Shown: positions 7,106 to 14,143, counted from the first letter of the stretch. The stretch is DNA of 14,924 nucleotides from Candidatus Omnitrophota bacterium (GCA_029567025.1 JAKQLT010000216.1:1-14924); one strand, 5' to 3'. Notes: a model not told the origin generated them from the sequence alone. A program made the numbers and translations.

Positions 7106-7815
7106 AACAATCGGCCTAATAAAACATCGATAGCAGTCTCAACGCGCAAGATCCTTTTTCCTAAACTTACCGGCTTAACACCGGATGCAATAAGCGCGTC
7201 AATCTCTGAGGGAATAAACCCACCTTCGGGTCCAATAAATAAAACGGTTTCTTGTTTAACATTGCGCGGACAAATTTCTTGGGCCTGCGGATGCCCGAGA
7301 AGCGCTAATTTCTTATCGACAAGCTTTGGAACTTCATTTTTCACAAATGCAGAGAAATACCGTCGAAAACTAATTTTAGGAAAAACCGTGTCGCGCGCTT
7401 GTTCCAATCCTAAAGAAATCTGTTCTGTTATCTCATCGCCTTTAAAAATAGAACTATTCCAAAAGCTTTTTTCAACCCGCCACGAATTAAAAAGAATGAG
7501 CTCTTTAATTCCTAAAGTGGTTACCGTCGATAAGATGCGCTTGAGCATGATCGGACGAGGAAGCGCTAAGGCAAGCGTCACAGGAAGTTTTTCCGGAGGA
7601 TTTTCAAAAAGCGTTACATCCAATTCTAAAGTATCTGCGTTTAAAAAAACCACTTTTCCTTTTCCTATTTTTCCATTCATAACGCCCACGCAAAGTTCAT
7701 CGCCCAATTTCGCTTTATGAATTTCTAAAACATGTTTCTGCCGACGACCTGTGAGATGCGCTCTTGTTTTTTTTGTTTTAAGAAAATCTGTTTTTTGAAG
7801 CAAGATGAGATTCAT
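7102..7815 (-). CDS. rsmE: RsmE, 16S rRNA (uracil1498-N3)-methyltransferase
   Basis: SPOUT-class methyltransferase that makes m3U1498 in 16S rRNA, in 237 aa. An N-terminal PUA-like domain (about 1-70, with LTGRRQKHVLEIHKAKLGD) is followed by the knotted SPOUT domain. That domain has LFIGPEGGF (192-200) and LGKRILRVETA (218-228), the SAM-binding knot of this family. I use ATG 7815, which gives the MNLILL start common in one RsmE clade and lies 8 bp after the permease stop. A longer reading from TTG 7845 would overlap the permease and add ten residues with no family match. No Shine-Dalgarno sequence lies next to the ATG, so coupling to the upstream gene is likely. Last gene of its operon; convergent with uppP, stops overlapping. 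Confidence 0.94.
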   Translation of the reverse strand: MNLILLQKTDFLKTKKTRAHLTGRRQKHVLEIHKAKLGDELCVGVMNGKIGKGKVVFLNADTLELDVTLFENPPEKLPVTLALALPRPIMLKRILSTVTTLGIKELILFNSWRVEKSFWNSSIFKGDEITEQISLGLEQARDTVFPKISFRRYFSAFVKNEVPKLVDKKLALLGHPQAQEICPRNVKQETVLFIGPEGGFIPSEIDALIASGVKPVSLGKRILRVETAIDVLLGRLF

Positions 7816-7823
7816 AGGAAAGA

Positions 7824-9098
7824 TTAGGGTTTCCAAATAAACCAAACAAAAACTGTTGCCGCGCTTACTGCCGCCAAGGTAAAAGGAAGTCCAATTTTCA
7901 CAAATTCCTTAAATGACACTTGATAGCCTTCTTTTTTTAATAAACTGCAGGCAACAATATTAGCCGATGCGCCAATCGGCGTGATATTGCCTCCCACGCT
8001 TGCGCCAATCAATAAACCAAAAAGAAACAACGTCGGAGATATTTGCATTTTATCAGACATAGAAACAACAACCGGCAACATCGTTGCTAAAAAAGGGACA
8101 TTATCCACAAAAGCCGAAACAAAGACGGAAATCAGAACAATAAGAAGATATCCTAATAAAATATTTTGGCCAATCAATAAAGACAGTTGTTTGGCAATAA
8201 CTTCAATCCATCCATTGGCGGTCAAACTGCCAACGAGAAGAAAAATTCCGATAAGAAAAAAAGCTGTTTCCCAATCCAAGCTCTTTAAGATTCCTTTTAC
8301 GGATGATTTCAAAACAAATCTCTCCCATAAAAGAGAAATAATTCCCATAAACATACAAATTATTCCTGCCGCGTAAGAAAATCCTGTATCGAAAAAAGAA
8401 GAAACTGCTAAAAGGATAATCAATGAAATCAAAATCGTTGTCGGAATCCAAGATTTTACTTTTTCAACTTCTATAAGTTCTACTTTTTGTCGATGAGATC
8501 TAAAAACAGCATATAAAATAAAAAAAGACACAACTGTGCCTATTTGTACCGCGAAGAAAATACTTGGCTTGCCATGATAAAAAAAGAAATCCGTAAAATT
8601 CATTTTCGCAAAACCAGCTAAAAGCATACTGGGCGGATCGCCAATCAAAGTGGCCGCACCTTGTAAATTGCTTGATATCGCGATCGCGATCATCATATGA
8701 ACAGGGCTGATTTTTAATTTTTTTGCCAATGACAATGCGATAGGAGCCACAATAAGAACTGTGGCCACATTCTCGACAAATGCGGAAATAAAACCCGTTA
8801 AAGCACAGATAAAAAGAATCGCCCATGTAGTATTTTTCGCTTTATCGACAATAATTTCAGCAATATACGCCGGCACACGACTCTTCATAAAAATATCAGC
8901 AACCACGAGTGTCCCAACAAAAATTCCCATCACATTCCAGTTAACAGCAAAAAAAGCCTGCTTAAAAGAAATCGCGCCTGACAAAATAAGAAAAACAGAT
9001 CCTAGTACGGCAATAAGCGTCTTTTTATGCGTAAAAAAAATGAACAAAACATAACTCACAACAAAAATAATTAGAGAAATTATTTTGAAATCTAACAT
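7824..9098 (-). CDS. ArsB/NhaD-superfamily ion permease (CitMHS/SLC13-like)
   Basis: A 424-aa polytopic inner-membrane transporter with the two inverted halves typical of the ion transporter superfamily. Each half carries a matching signature. The first half has SAFVENVAT (105-113) followed by QGAATLIGDPPSMLLA (146-161). The second has SAFVDNVPF (328-336) followed by GGNITPIGASANIVA (369-383). This resembles ArsB, NhaD and YbiR-type permeases. The substrate cannot be read from sequence: Na+/H+ exchange, arsenite or an organic anion are all possible. No arsR or arsC is near, which argues against arsenic. It starts 5 bp after the stop of the GDT1-like exporter, with AAAGGA upstream, so both are made together. 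Confidence 0.88.
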   Translation of the reverse strand: MLDFKIISLIIFVVSYVLFIFFTHKKTLIAVLGSVFLILSGAISFKQAFFAVNWNVMGIFVGTLVVADIFMKSRVPAYIAEIIVDKAKNTTWAILFICALTGFISAFVENVATVLIVAPIALSLAKKLKISPVHMMIAIAISSNLQGAATLIGDPPSMLLAGFAKMNFTDFFFYHGKPSIFFAVQIGTVVSFFILYAVFRSHRQKVELIEVEKVKSWIPTTILISLIILLAVSSFFDTGFSYAAGIICMFMGIISLLWERFVLKSSVKGILKSLDWETAFFLIGIFLLVGSLTANGWIEVIAKQLSLLIGQNILLGYLLIVLISVFVSAFVDNVPFLATMLPVVVSMSDKMQISPTLFLFGLLIGASVGGNITPIGASANIVACSLLKKEGYQVSFKEFVKIGLPFTLAAVSAATVFVWFIWKP

Positions 9099-9103
9099 CG
9101 TTC

Positions 9104-9769
9104 TTATATCCTTTTTTTATAAGATAAACACAGTAAATAATATGCCGCGTAAAATGTTACTCCAGCAACAAATAAAATGATACACCAAACATAAGAAACG
9201 CTCATATAATTTAACAAAATTTTATACATGCCCGACAGGCCAAATAAAACAAATACTAACGCTGAAAACCATTTGATAAATTTTTCAGGAATATGTTTAC
9301 GCATAAAAACGCCCATAATAATGCCAAAAGCATCTGCCACAACCATTCCCAGCGTCGTGCCAATAAGCACATGAAACATATTCCTATATTGAACAGCAAG
9401 ACTGATAGTCGCCAATTGAGTTTTATCGCCTATTTCTGCTAAGAAAAACGCGATGCCGACGGTTAAAATCGGACCAAAAGGCGATTGTTTCTTATCTTCA
9501 CCGTGAAGCTCATCGCCGTGAATAGTCCAAAGGCCAAAGATAATAAAAGAAACCGCGGCAAGAAAAGAAATCAAATCCATCGGGATAATAACCGTTAAAA
9601 AATGGCCTATCACAACAGCAAGTCCATGATTAAGCAGTGTTGCCAAAAATACAGCGATAAGAACATTTGTAGCATTATATTTTGTCGCAAATGCCATGGC
9701 CAAAATCTGGGTTTTATCTCCCATCTCTGCCAAAAGCACAAATAAAAAAGAAGCAATGAATGCGTTCAT
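9104..9769 (-). CDS. GDT1/TMEM165 (UPF0016) family divalent cation exporter, probably Mn2+
   Basis: A 221-aa membrane protein with about six to seven helices. It has the two family motifs E-x-G-D-K-T: E15-M-G-D-K-T20 and E112-I-G-D-K-T117, one in each pseudo-repeat, where cation binding is expected. Between the halves is a His/acid-rich loop (HGDELHGEDKK, 84-94). Bacterial members such as Vibrio MneA and cyanobacterial Mnx export manganese; Ca2+/H+ exchange is known in eukaryotic relatives. ATG 9769 has AGAAAGA upstream. First gene of an operon with the ArsB/NhaD-like permease and rsmE. Its leader is only about 30 nt, so no yybP-ykoY Mn riboswitch fits. Confidence 0.9.
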   Translation of the reverse strand: MNAFIASFLFVLLAEMGDKTQILAMAFATKYNATNVLIAVFLATLLNHGLAVVIGHFLTVIIPMDLISFLAAVSFIIFGLWTIHGDELHGEDKKQSPFGPILTVGIAFFLAEIGDKTQLATISLAVQYRNMFHVLIGTTLGMVVADAFGIIMGVFMRKHIPEKFIKWFSALVFVLFGLSGMYKILLNYMSVSYVWCIILFVAGVTFYAAYYLLCLSYKKRI

Positions 9770-9802
9770 ATAATCTTTCTTAAAAAATTTTTAATGACGT
9801 TT

Positions 9803-9831
9803 AGTTTATCATCGAACGCTCTTATTGACAA
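9803..9831 (-). promoter_or_regulatory. Sigma70-type promoter for the GDT1-permease-rsmE operon
   Basis: On the minus strand TTGTCA (9831-9826), a 17-bp spacer ending in TGA, and TAAACT (9808-9803), so it also has an extended -10 TGn. It lies 33 bp upstream of ATG 9769 and just past the tRNA terminator. Confidence 0.65.
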
Positions 9832-9847
9832 AATAAAATTATGCCAT

Positions 9848-9876
9848 AAAAAAACCTTCTCCTATATTAGAGAAGG
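9848..9876 (-). terminator. Rho-independent terminator after tRNA-Glu
   Basis: A perfect 7-bp stem CCTTCTC (9855-9861) / GAGAAGG (9870-9876) with an 8-nt loop. On the minus strand seven T residues (9854-9848) follow directly. It lies 17 bp past the tRNA-Glu CCA end. A looser T-run on the other side could allow weak action on the plus strand. Confidence 0.88.
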
Positions 9877-9893
9877 CTTGTTTTTTCATGTTT

Positions 9894-9970
9894 TGGTAGC
9901 CCCAACCGGATTTGAACCGGTGTTTAATGGCTGAGAACCATTCGTCCTAACCAGGCTAGACGATGGGGCC
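9894..9970 (-). tRNA. tRNA-Glu (anticodon CTC), CCA encoded
   Basis: A full cloverleaf on the minus strand, 77 nt with the encoded CCA. Acceptor GGCCCCA pairs with TGGGGCT (one G-U), followed by discriminator A and CCA. The D-loop keeps GG (CCTGGTTAG). The anticodon stem AATGG/CCATT holds the loop TTCTCAG, anticodon CTC at 9935-9933 (codon GAG). The T-arm is ACCGG-TTCAAAT-CCGGT. The acceptor sequence and CTC anticodon identify Glu. It is transcribed from the promoter at 10123-10150, behind the tRNA-like segment. Confidence 0.96.
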
Positions 9971-9979
9971 GATAAAACA
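9956..9979. repeat. 24-bp direct repeat, copy 1 (tRNA-Glu 5' end and flank)
   Basis: CTAGACGATGGGGCCGATAA and the next four bases match 10089-10112 with two mismatches. It covers the first bases of tRNA-Glu and 9 bp of its upstream flank. The partner copy lies 133 bp away at the start of the tRNA-like segment. A partial tandem duplication of a tRNA gene explains this best. Confidence 0.75.
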
Positions 9980-9999
9980 ATAAAAAATTCCTTTAAAGT

Positions 10000-10103
10000 A
10001 TTCGCACCCAGGTCCCGCTCTTTGAGCGGGATTAATTCGGCCGTTGACTTATGATCGTCAAGACTCCATAAGTTATGGCCTCATTGAACTAAACGATGGG
10101 GCC
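10000..10103 (-). other. tRNA-like structured segment, probable degenerate tRNA or unknown small RNA
   Basis: It starts on the minus strand with GGCCCCATCGTTTAG, almost the same as the tRNA-Glu 5' end, and lies 20 nt downstream of a strong promoter -10. After that no normal cloverleaf forms. TTGAC (10061-10057) and GTCAA (10048-10044) make a perfect 5-bp stem around an 8-nt loop GATCATAA. TCCCGCTC-AAA-GAGCGGGA (10031-10013) is a perfect 8-bp hairpin at the place of a long variable arm. CCTGGGTGCGAAT (10012-10000) looks like half a T-arm, but its 3' strand and the acceptor 3' strand are missing. A second, exclusive fold pairs ACTTATG (10047-10053) with CATAAGT (10067-10073), closed by GGCC/GGCC. 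A decayed tRNA is my first reading; a functional structured RNA is possible. Confidence 0.45.
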
Positions 10104-10112
10104 GATAAAAAA
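10089..10112. repeat. 24-bp direct repeat, copy 2 (5' end of the tRNA-like segment)
   Basis: Partner of 9956-9979 with two mismatches (A for G at 10092, A for C at 10110). It places the same GGCCCCATCG tRNA start and TTTTATC upstream flank in front of the tRNA-like segment. Confidence 0.75.
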
Positions 10113-10122
10113 GATTTCTAAA

Positions 10123-10150
10123 ATCATACCATATTTTTTTTCAAGGTCAA
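10123..10150 (-). promoter_or_regulatory. Strong promoter for the tRNA-like segment and tRNA-Glu
   Basis: On the minus strand TTGACC (10150-10145), a 16-bp spacer ending TGG, and TATGAT (10128-10123): near-consensus -35 plus an extended -10. The predicted start, near 10116, is about 13 nt before the tRNA-like GGCCCCA. This implies a short polycistronic stable-RNA unit ending at the terminator near 9850. Confidence 0.75.
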
Positions 10151-10212
10151 TATAGACTTTTTCACGAGAATAAAACTTCTTAAAACGTTTCTTCTGAAAC
10201 TATGGATAACAA

Positions 10213-10241
10213 TTGACACTATTTTTTATCGGCGATAGAAT
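10213..10241 (+). promoter_or_regulatory. Strong sigma70 promoter for the FIST-kinase-regulator operon, with an inverted repeat
   Basis: Perfect TTGACA (10213-10218), 17-bp spacer, TAGAAT (10236-10241); the FIST gene starts 44 bp further on. TATCG-G-CGATA (10227-10237) is a perfect inverted repeat in the spacer that touches the -10, and another CGATA lies at 10256-10260. A repressor or activator could bind there, but no regulator is identified. The rest of the gap (10151-10212) shows nothing recognisable. Confidence 0.75.
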
Positions 10242-10285
10242 ACAACCGTTTTCAGCGATAAATAAAAAAATAAAGGATTTATCTT

Positions 10286-11473
10286 ATGTCTTCTCAAATA
10301 GGCATTGGTTTCAGCTCCCATTTAGACGCCGAACAAGCCGCCACAGAAGCTATTCTTCAAGCCCAAATAGGATTAGGGTCGCCAAACATTGATCTTATTA
10401 TTCTTTTAAGCACCATCCATTATGATCCTCAAACAGTCATTCAAAGTATCCATCAAACCATTCATTGCAAAAAACTTATCGGATGCTCAACGGCAGGAAT
10501 TATTCTCTCTGAGTCCGTGCAAACACGCGGGATTGCTATTCTCGCTATGGTTTCTGATGATATTCATGTTGGCATCTCCTCAATAGAAAATCTCGATAAA
10601 ATAAATTTAGAGGACGCAGGCAAAGAATTAGCAAGAAATATTTTATCGGATTTTGGCCCGCACAGCCGTCAAATATTTCTTTCTTTTATCGACGGACAAA
10701 TTGCGGATTATTCTTCTCTTCTTAAAGGGCTTCAAGGCATTTTCGGCAATATTTTTCCTATTATCGGGGCAGGTAGTTCCGACGACTTACGCTTAGAAAA
10801 AACTTTTCAATTCTATCAAAACCATACTTCCCGCTATTCCGCAAATGGGCTGATTCTGGGCGGGCAAATCAATGTGGGAATTGGCGCAGGACATGGCTGG
10901 CGCCCTTTAGGAAAACCACGCATCATTACCAAAACAGAAAAAAATATTATTAAAGAAATCGACGGGAAAAAAGCCGCCCTGCTTTATGAACAATATTTCG
11001 AAGACAAGGCTTTAGATCTTTATTCAACAGGGCTCAATCAAATGACTATACTTTATCCTTTAGGCGTTTATATCGAAGGCAATAAAGAATATCTTTTAAG
11101 AAACGCCATTCAAGGATTGGAAGACGGCAGTATTATTTGCCAAGGAGATGTCCCGAGCGGCGCTGAAGTCCATATTATGATCGGGAATAAAGAATCCTGT
11201 CGCAACGCCGCGCTTGAAGCCGCCCAAGAAGCCAAGAAAAATCTTTTTGGAAAACCAGCGAAATTAGTTATAATTATCGAATCCATGGCGCGATTAAAAT
11301 TATTGGGACGCATGGCGCATCAAGAGATCGCAATTATAAAACAAATTTTTGGGGCCACAACGCCTTTATTAGGAATGTATTCGAATGGCGAAATATGTCC
11401 TTTTGAGTCAGTCGATAAATTCAAAAAACCGCTTATTCAAAATGAAAGCATTGTTATTTTAGCCATAGGATAA
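10286..11473 (+). CDS. FIST-domain (FIST_N + FIST_C) cytosolic sensory protein
   Basis: A 395-aa soluble protein with no signal peptide or membrane segment. FIST_N (about 30-210) has LIGCSTAGII (64-73), GAGSSDD (161-167) and GHGWRPLG (202-209). FIST_C (about 225-390) has ESMARLKLLG (332-341) and the closing GMYSNGEICP (363-372). FIST is a predicted small-ligand sensor domain, thought to bind amino-acid-like metabolites, and is often found next to or fused with histidine kinases and GGDEF proteins. Here it stands alone and the kinase starts 6 bp after its stop, so it is the likely input protein of this pathway. AAAGGA lies 8 bp before ATG 10286. The ligand is unknown. Confidence 0.93.
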   Translation: MSSQIGIGFSSHLDAEQAATEAILQAQIGLGSPNIDLIILLSTIHYDPQTVIQSIHQTIHCKKLIGCSTAGIILSESVQTRGIAILAMVSDDIHVGISSIENLDKINLEDAGKELARNILSDFGPHSRQIFLSFIDGQIADYSSLLKGLQGIFGNIFPIIGAGSSDDLRLEKTFQFYQNHTSRYSANGLILGGQINVGIGAGHGWRPLGKPRIITKTEKNIIKEIDGKKAALLYEQYFEDKALDLYSTGLNQMTILYPLGVYIEGNKEYLLRNAIQGLEDGSIICQGDVPSGAEVHIMIGNKESCRNAALEAAQEAKKNLFGKPAKLVIIIESMARLKLLGRMAHQEIAIIKQIFGATTPLLGMYSNGEICPFESVDKFKKPLIQNESIVILAIG

Positions 11474-11479
11474 AATTTT

Positions 11480-12952
11480 ATGGGTACGCTTGAAATGATT
11501 ATATTAATTGGCGCTTTTGTGATTTTTTCTTTGATAGCAGGCCTTCTTTTTGCCATACAACAACTCCAAAAATCTCAAGAATCTTTAAAAAAAATCATGA
11601 AATCTTTTGAGCGCCTCGATGAACAAGCAAAATTAATCGTGAAAACGGACTTAGAATTAAACAAAGCGCAAGAAGAACTTGATAAACGTTTAAACGGCTT
11701 AGACGCATTACAAAAAACATCCCGACGCATTACAACAACGCTCGATGAAAACGAAATCTTTCAGCGATTAGACCAATCCTTAATGATGAATTTAGGATTT
11801 GAAAAAAACCTCATCCTGATTCAAGATAAATATGCTCGGTTACAACCTCGAATCAATATTGGATTCTATGAAAAAGATATTGCTGTGATTATATCTCACA
11901 TTCAAAAAAACGAAGAACTGCTTAAAAATTTACAAGAAGGCCAAACCTTTTCATCAGGCAACATATCACACCAAAGAAAAGAATTCATTAATCAGCTATT
12001 TAACGCGGATTATTTTATTCTTTCTCCGATTTTGACAAAAAACGGCCTTATTGGAATTATTTTTGTTGGCAACAGCGCCTATAGCTCCTCTTTAACAGAA
12101 GGTGATGAAGAAATCATCTCTATTTTAGCCAATCAAATTGGACAAGCCATCGAGAACGCGCGTCTTTTTGAAGAAGCTTTTAGGGCCAGCCAAATTTTAG
12201 AAACAAAAGTTAAAGAACGCACCCAACAATTAGCTAAAGCATTAGAAGATGTTCAGAATATCAGCAAATCAAAATCCTCTTTTATTTCAGCCGTTTCGCA
12301 TGAACTACGCACACCGTTAACATCAATTAAAGGATATGCGTCAATTCTTATGACAGGAAAATTAGGGGACGTTCCCGAAGAGGTTAAAAAACGCCTTGAA
12401 AAAATTAATATGCATTCTGATAATCTTGTGCAATTTATTAACAATCTTTTGGATATTTCTCGCATTGAATCAGGCCGCGTTGAAATGAATATGACCAAAT
12501 GCAATCTTTCTATAATGATAGAAAGCGTTCATGATCTTTTAACTCCCCAGCTGAAAGAGAAAAATATTGAGTGGCAGGCGCATATTGATCCCCGAATCCC
12601 AGAAATGCTATTAGATCAACATCAGGTAGAGCGTATTTTTATTAACCTGGTTAGTAATGCTATCAAGTTTACACCTCAAGGCGGAACAATCAGTATTAAC
12701 GCTCAAATGAATAATAATGCCGTAACGATTGAAGTTTCTGATACGGGTATTGGCATTCCCGAAAAAGACCTAACGCGATTATTCGAAGAATTTTACAGAG
12801 TCGAAAATGAAATCAACCAAAATGTGAAAGGAACTGGTTTAGGATTATCTTTGGTGCGTAAAATTGTTCAAGCGCATAAAGGAAAAATTTGGGTTACCAG
12901 TCAAGTGAATAAAGGCACAACCTTTCATTTTACATTACCCATACAACAATAG
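11480..12952 (+). CDS. Membrane-anchored GAF-domain sensor histidine kinase
   Basis: A 490-aa kinase. One N-terminal membrane helix (about 5-27) has almost no periplasmic part. A coiled coil (28-75) leads to a GAF domain (about 80-230). A second helix (231-265) connects to HisKA with the phospho-acceptor H274 in SHELRTPLTSI. The HATPase_c domain has N393 in NLVSNAIKFTPQGG, D421-TGIGIP, and GTGLGLSLVRK (451-461). All catalytic boxes are intact. Sensing must be cytosolic, through the GAF domain or by contact with the FIST protein encoded 6 bp upstream. AGGA (11467-11470) is the ribosome-binding site. The stop TAG is followed directly by the Shine-Dalgarno sequence of the response regulator, whose start is 12 bp away, so this is the cognate pair. 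Confidence 0.96.
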   Translation: MGTLEMIILIGAFVIFSLIAGLLFAIQQLQKSQESLKKIMKSFERLDEQAKLIVKTDLELNKAQEELDKRLNGLDALQKTSRRITTTLDENEIFQRLDQSLMMNLGFEKNLILIQDKYARLQPRINIGFYEKDIAVIISHIQKNEELLKNLQEGQTFSSGNISHQRKEFINQLFNADYFILSPILTKNGLIGIIFVGNSAYSSSLTEGDEEIISILANQIGQAIENARLFEEAFRASQILETKVKERTQQLAKALEDVQNISKSKSSFISAVSHELRTPLTSIKGYASILMTGKLGDVPEEVKKRLEKINMHSDNLVQFINNLLDISRIESGRVEMNMTKCNLSIMIESVHDLLTPQLKEKNIEWQAHIDPRIPEMLLDQHQVERIFINLVSNAIKFTPQGGTISINAQMNNNAVTIEVSDTGIGIPEKDLTRLFEEFYRVENEINQNVKGTGLGLSLVRKIVQAHKGKIWVTSQVNKGTTFHFTLPIQQ

Positions 12953-12964
12953 AAGGGCATAAAC

Positions 12965-13894
12965 GTGAAAAGAGAAAAAATTATTACTATTGATGACGAT
13001 CCAGATATCCTGGATGTTTTAGAACTCACATTACGCGAATATTATGATGTCTATCAGGCCCATAATGGCAAAGAAGGCCTTGAACTCGTCGAAAAATATT
13101 TTCCAGATCTCATTATCTGTGATTATATGATGCCTGTTATGAATGGGCGTGAATTTTGTAAAACGCTTAAAAAAGATATTCTTTTACAGCATATTCCCGT
13201 CATTATGTTAACAGGAAAAGGTGAAGTCAAAGATCGTATTGATGGCATTGAGGCCGGCGTTGATGATTATATTGTCAAACCTTTTTCGCCTGATGAGTTG
13301 TTAGCGCGCATTAAAATGATCTTAAGGCGAACCGTGAGAAGTTTAGACGCGAATCCGTTAACGCATTTACCAGGCAACACCTCAATTATGGAAGAATTTC
13401 AGCGACGAATGAATAGCGGCGCTCCTTTTGCTATTGGCTATGGCGATTTAGATAAATTTAAGGCGTATAATGACATTTATGGTTTTGAAAAAGGCGATGT
13501 CGTTATAAAAGAAACTGCACGTATTTTGGTAAAAAACGTGCGCGATATTGGCGGACCAAATTCTTTCATCGGCCATATTGGAGGCGATGATTTTGTCTTT
13601 GTCGTCGAAGATCATTTAGCAGATGAAATCTGTCAAAAAATCATTGAAAACTTTGATAAAAAAGTCCCTTCTTTTTACACAGAAAAAGATTTTCAACAGG
13701 GCTATATCATTGCCAAAGACCGTCAAGGAAATGAACAAAAATTCGGGCTTTTAGCCATTTCTATTGGCGTTGTCAGCACCAAAAGACAAAATATCACTCA
13801 TGTGGCTCAAATTGGTGAAATCGCGGCGGAATTAAAAAAATACGCCAAAATGACTGAAGGAAGTTCATTTGTAAGAGACAAAAGAACTATTTAA
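12965..13894 (+). CDS. Response regulator with REC and variant GGDEF (GGDDF) domain
   Basis: A 309-aa PleD-like output protein. The REC domain (1-122) has the acidic cluster D10-D12, phospho-acceptor D53 in ICDYMMP, T83 and K105, so it should be phosphorylated by the adjacent kinase. The GGDEF domain (about 130-309) opens with LTHLPGN, has YGDLDKFKAYNDIYGFEKGD (159-178), and its active-site loop is G206-G-D-D-F210. The fourth position is Asp instead of Glu. The segment before it, GPNSFIGHI, has no RxxD inhibitory site. It may be an active diguanylate cyclase without product inhibition, or a degenerate c-di-GMP/GTP-binding output. The start is GTG 12965 with AGAAGGG 7 bp upstream. No clear terminator follows in the 21-bp gap to the convergent gene. 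Confidence 0.94.
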   Translation: MKREKIITIDDDPDILDVLELTLREYYDVYQAHNGKEGLELVEKYFPDLIICDYMMPVMNGREFCKTLKKDILLQHIPVIMLTGKGEVKDRIDGIEAGVDDYIVKPFSPDELLARIKMILRRTVRSLDANPLTHLPGNTSIMEEFQRRMNSGAPFAIGYGDLDKFKAYNDIYGFEKGDVVIKETARILVKNVRDIGGPNSFIGHIGGDDFVFVVEDHLADEICQKIIENFDKKVPSFYTEKDFQQGYIIAKDRQGNEQKFGLLAISIGVVSTKRQNITHVAQIGEIAAELKKYAKMTEGSSFVRDKRTI

Positions 13895-13915
13895 TAATTT
13901 TCCTGAAATAATATT

Positions 13916-14122
13916 TTAATTTAAAGTTCCCGGCGGGTTTCCCACAATACCATTATAAGTCTTATCAAAAAAAACATTGGCCGCGCTATGCGTGCGAGGA
14001 AGGTATTTATTAAAACCTATCAAAACAATTGAAAGGACAACAGCTAAAAGAAGAATATATTCAAAAGCCGTCTGGCCATTTTTAAAAAATCTCAAATTAA
14101 AAAAATTTTTCTTATTATTCAT
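13916..14122 (-). CDS. Small pilin-like protein with class III (Flp/archaeal-type) signal sequence
   Basis: A 68-aa protein. The basic leader MNNKKNFFNLRFFKNG ends at G16. Then comes Q17-TAFEYILLLAVVLSIVLIGF, where Q17 is the first mature residue and E21 is the +5 glutamate, the GQxxxEY pattern cut by TadV/FlaK-type prepilin peptidases. The mature protein is about 52 aa: one hydrophobic helix and a short polar tail with no Cys pair. This matches Flp-like pilins and class III signal proteins, which build thin pili or seed secretion pseudopili. No tad/flp assembly gene is beside it, so it is an orphan here. AGGA is the likely ribosome-binding site. Confidence 0.75.
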   Translation of the reverse strand: MNNKKNFFNLRFFKNGQTAFEYILLLAVVLSIVLIGFNKYLPRTHSAANVFFDKTYNGIVGNPPGTLN

Positions 14123-14143
14123 TTTTTTGTTTTCCTAAATTAA

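Noticed and set aside
7262..7720. A 152-codon open frame opposite rsmE
   Set aside because: Antisense to the RsmE coding sequence with no recognisable domain or translation signals.
7816..7845. Longer rsmE start at TTG 7845
   Set aside because: It would overlap the upstream permease by 22 bp and add ten residues not seen in the family; ATG 7815 gives the normal N-terminus.
8203..8826. Open frames inside the permease gene in other frames, on both strands
   Set aside because: They overlap a strongly supported membrane protein, have no ribosome-binding sites, and show low-complexity aromatic or basic composition typical of shadow frames.
7824..9098. Arsenite efflux pump (arsB)
   Set aside because: Only the superfamily can be assigned; no arsR, arsC or arsA is nearby and the partner is a GDT1-type exporter.
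9770..9830. yybP-ykoY manganese riboswitch ahead of the GDT1-like gene
   Set aside because: Only about 30 nt lie between the predicted transcription start and the ATG, too short for this riboswitch.
10000..10103. Selenocysteine tRNA, SRP RNA or a complete second tRNA
   Set aside because: No long D-stem, no TCA anticodon after U33, no SRP GGAAG core, and no acceptor 3' strand or CCA.
9956..10112. Attachment site pair from an integrated element at tRNA-Glu
   Set aside because: The repeats are 133 bp apart and enclose no gene or integrase. They cover the tRNA 5' end; tRNA att sites usually lie at the 3' end. A partial tRNA duplication fits better.
13895..13940. Terminator between the GGDDF regulator and the pilin-like gene
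   Set aside because: CCCGGCGGG is short, has no proper loop or T-run, and lies inside the pilin-like coding sequence.
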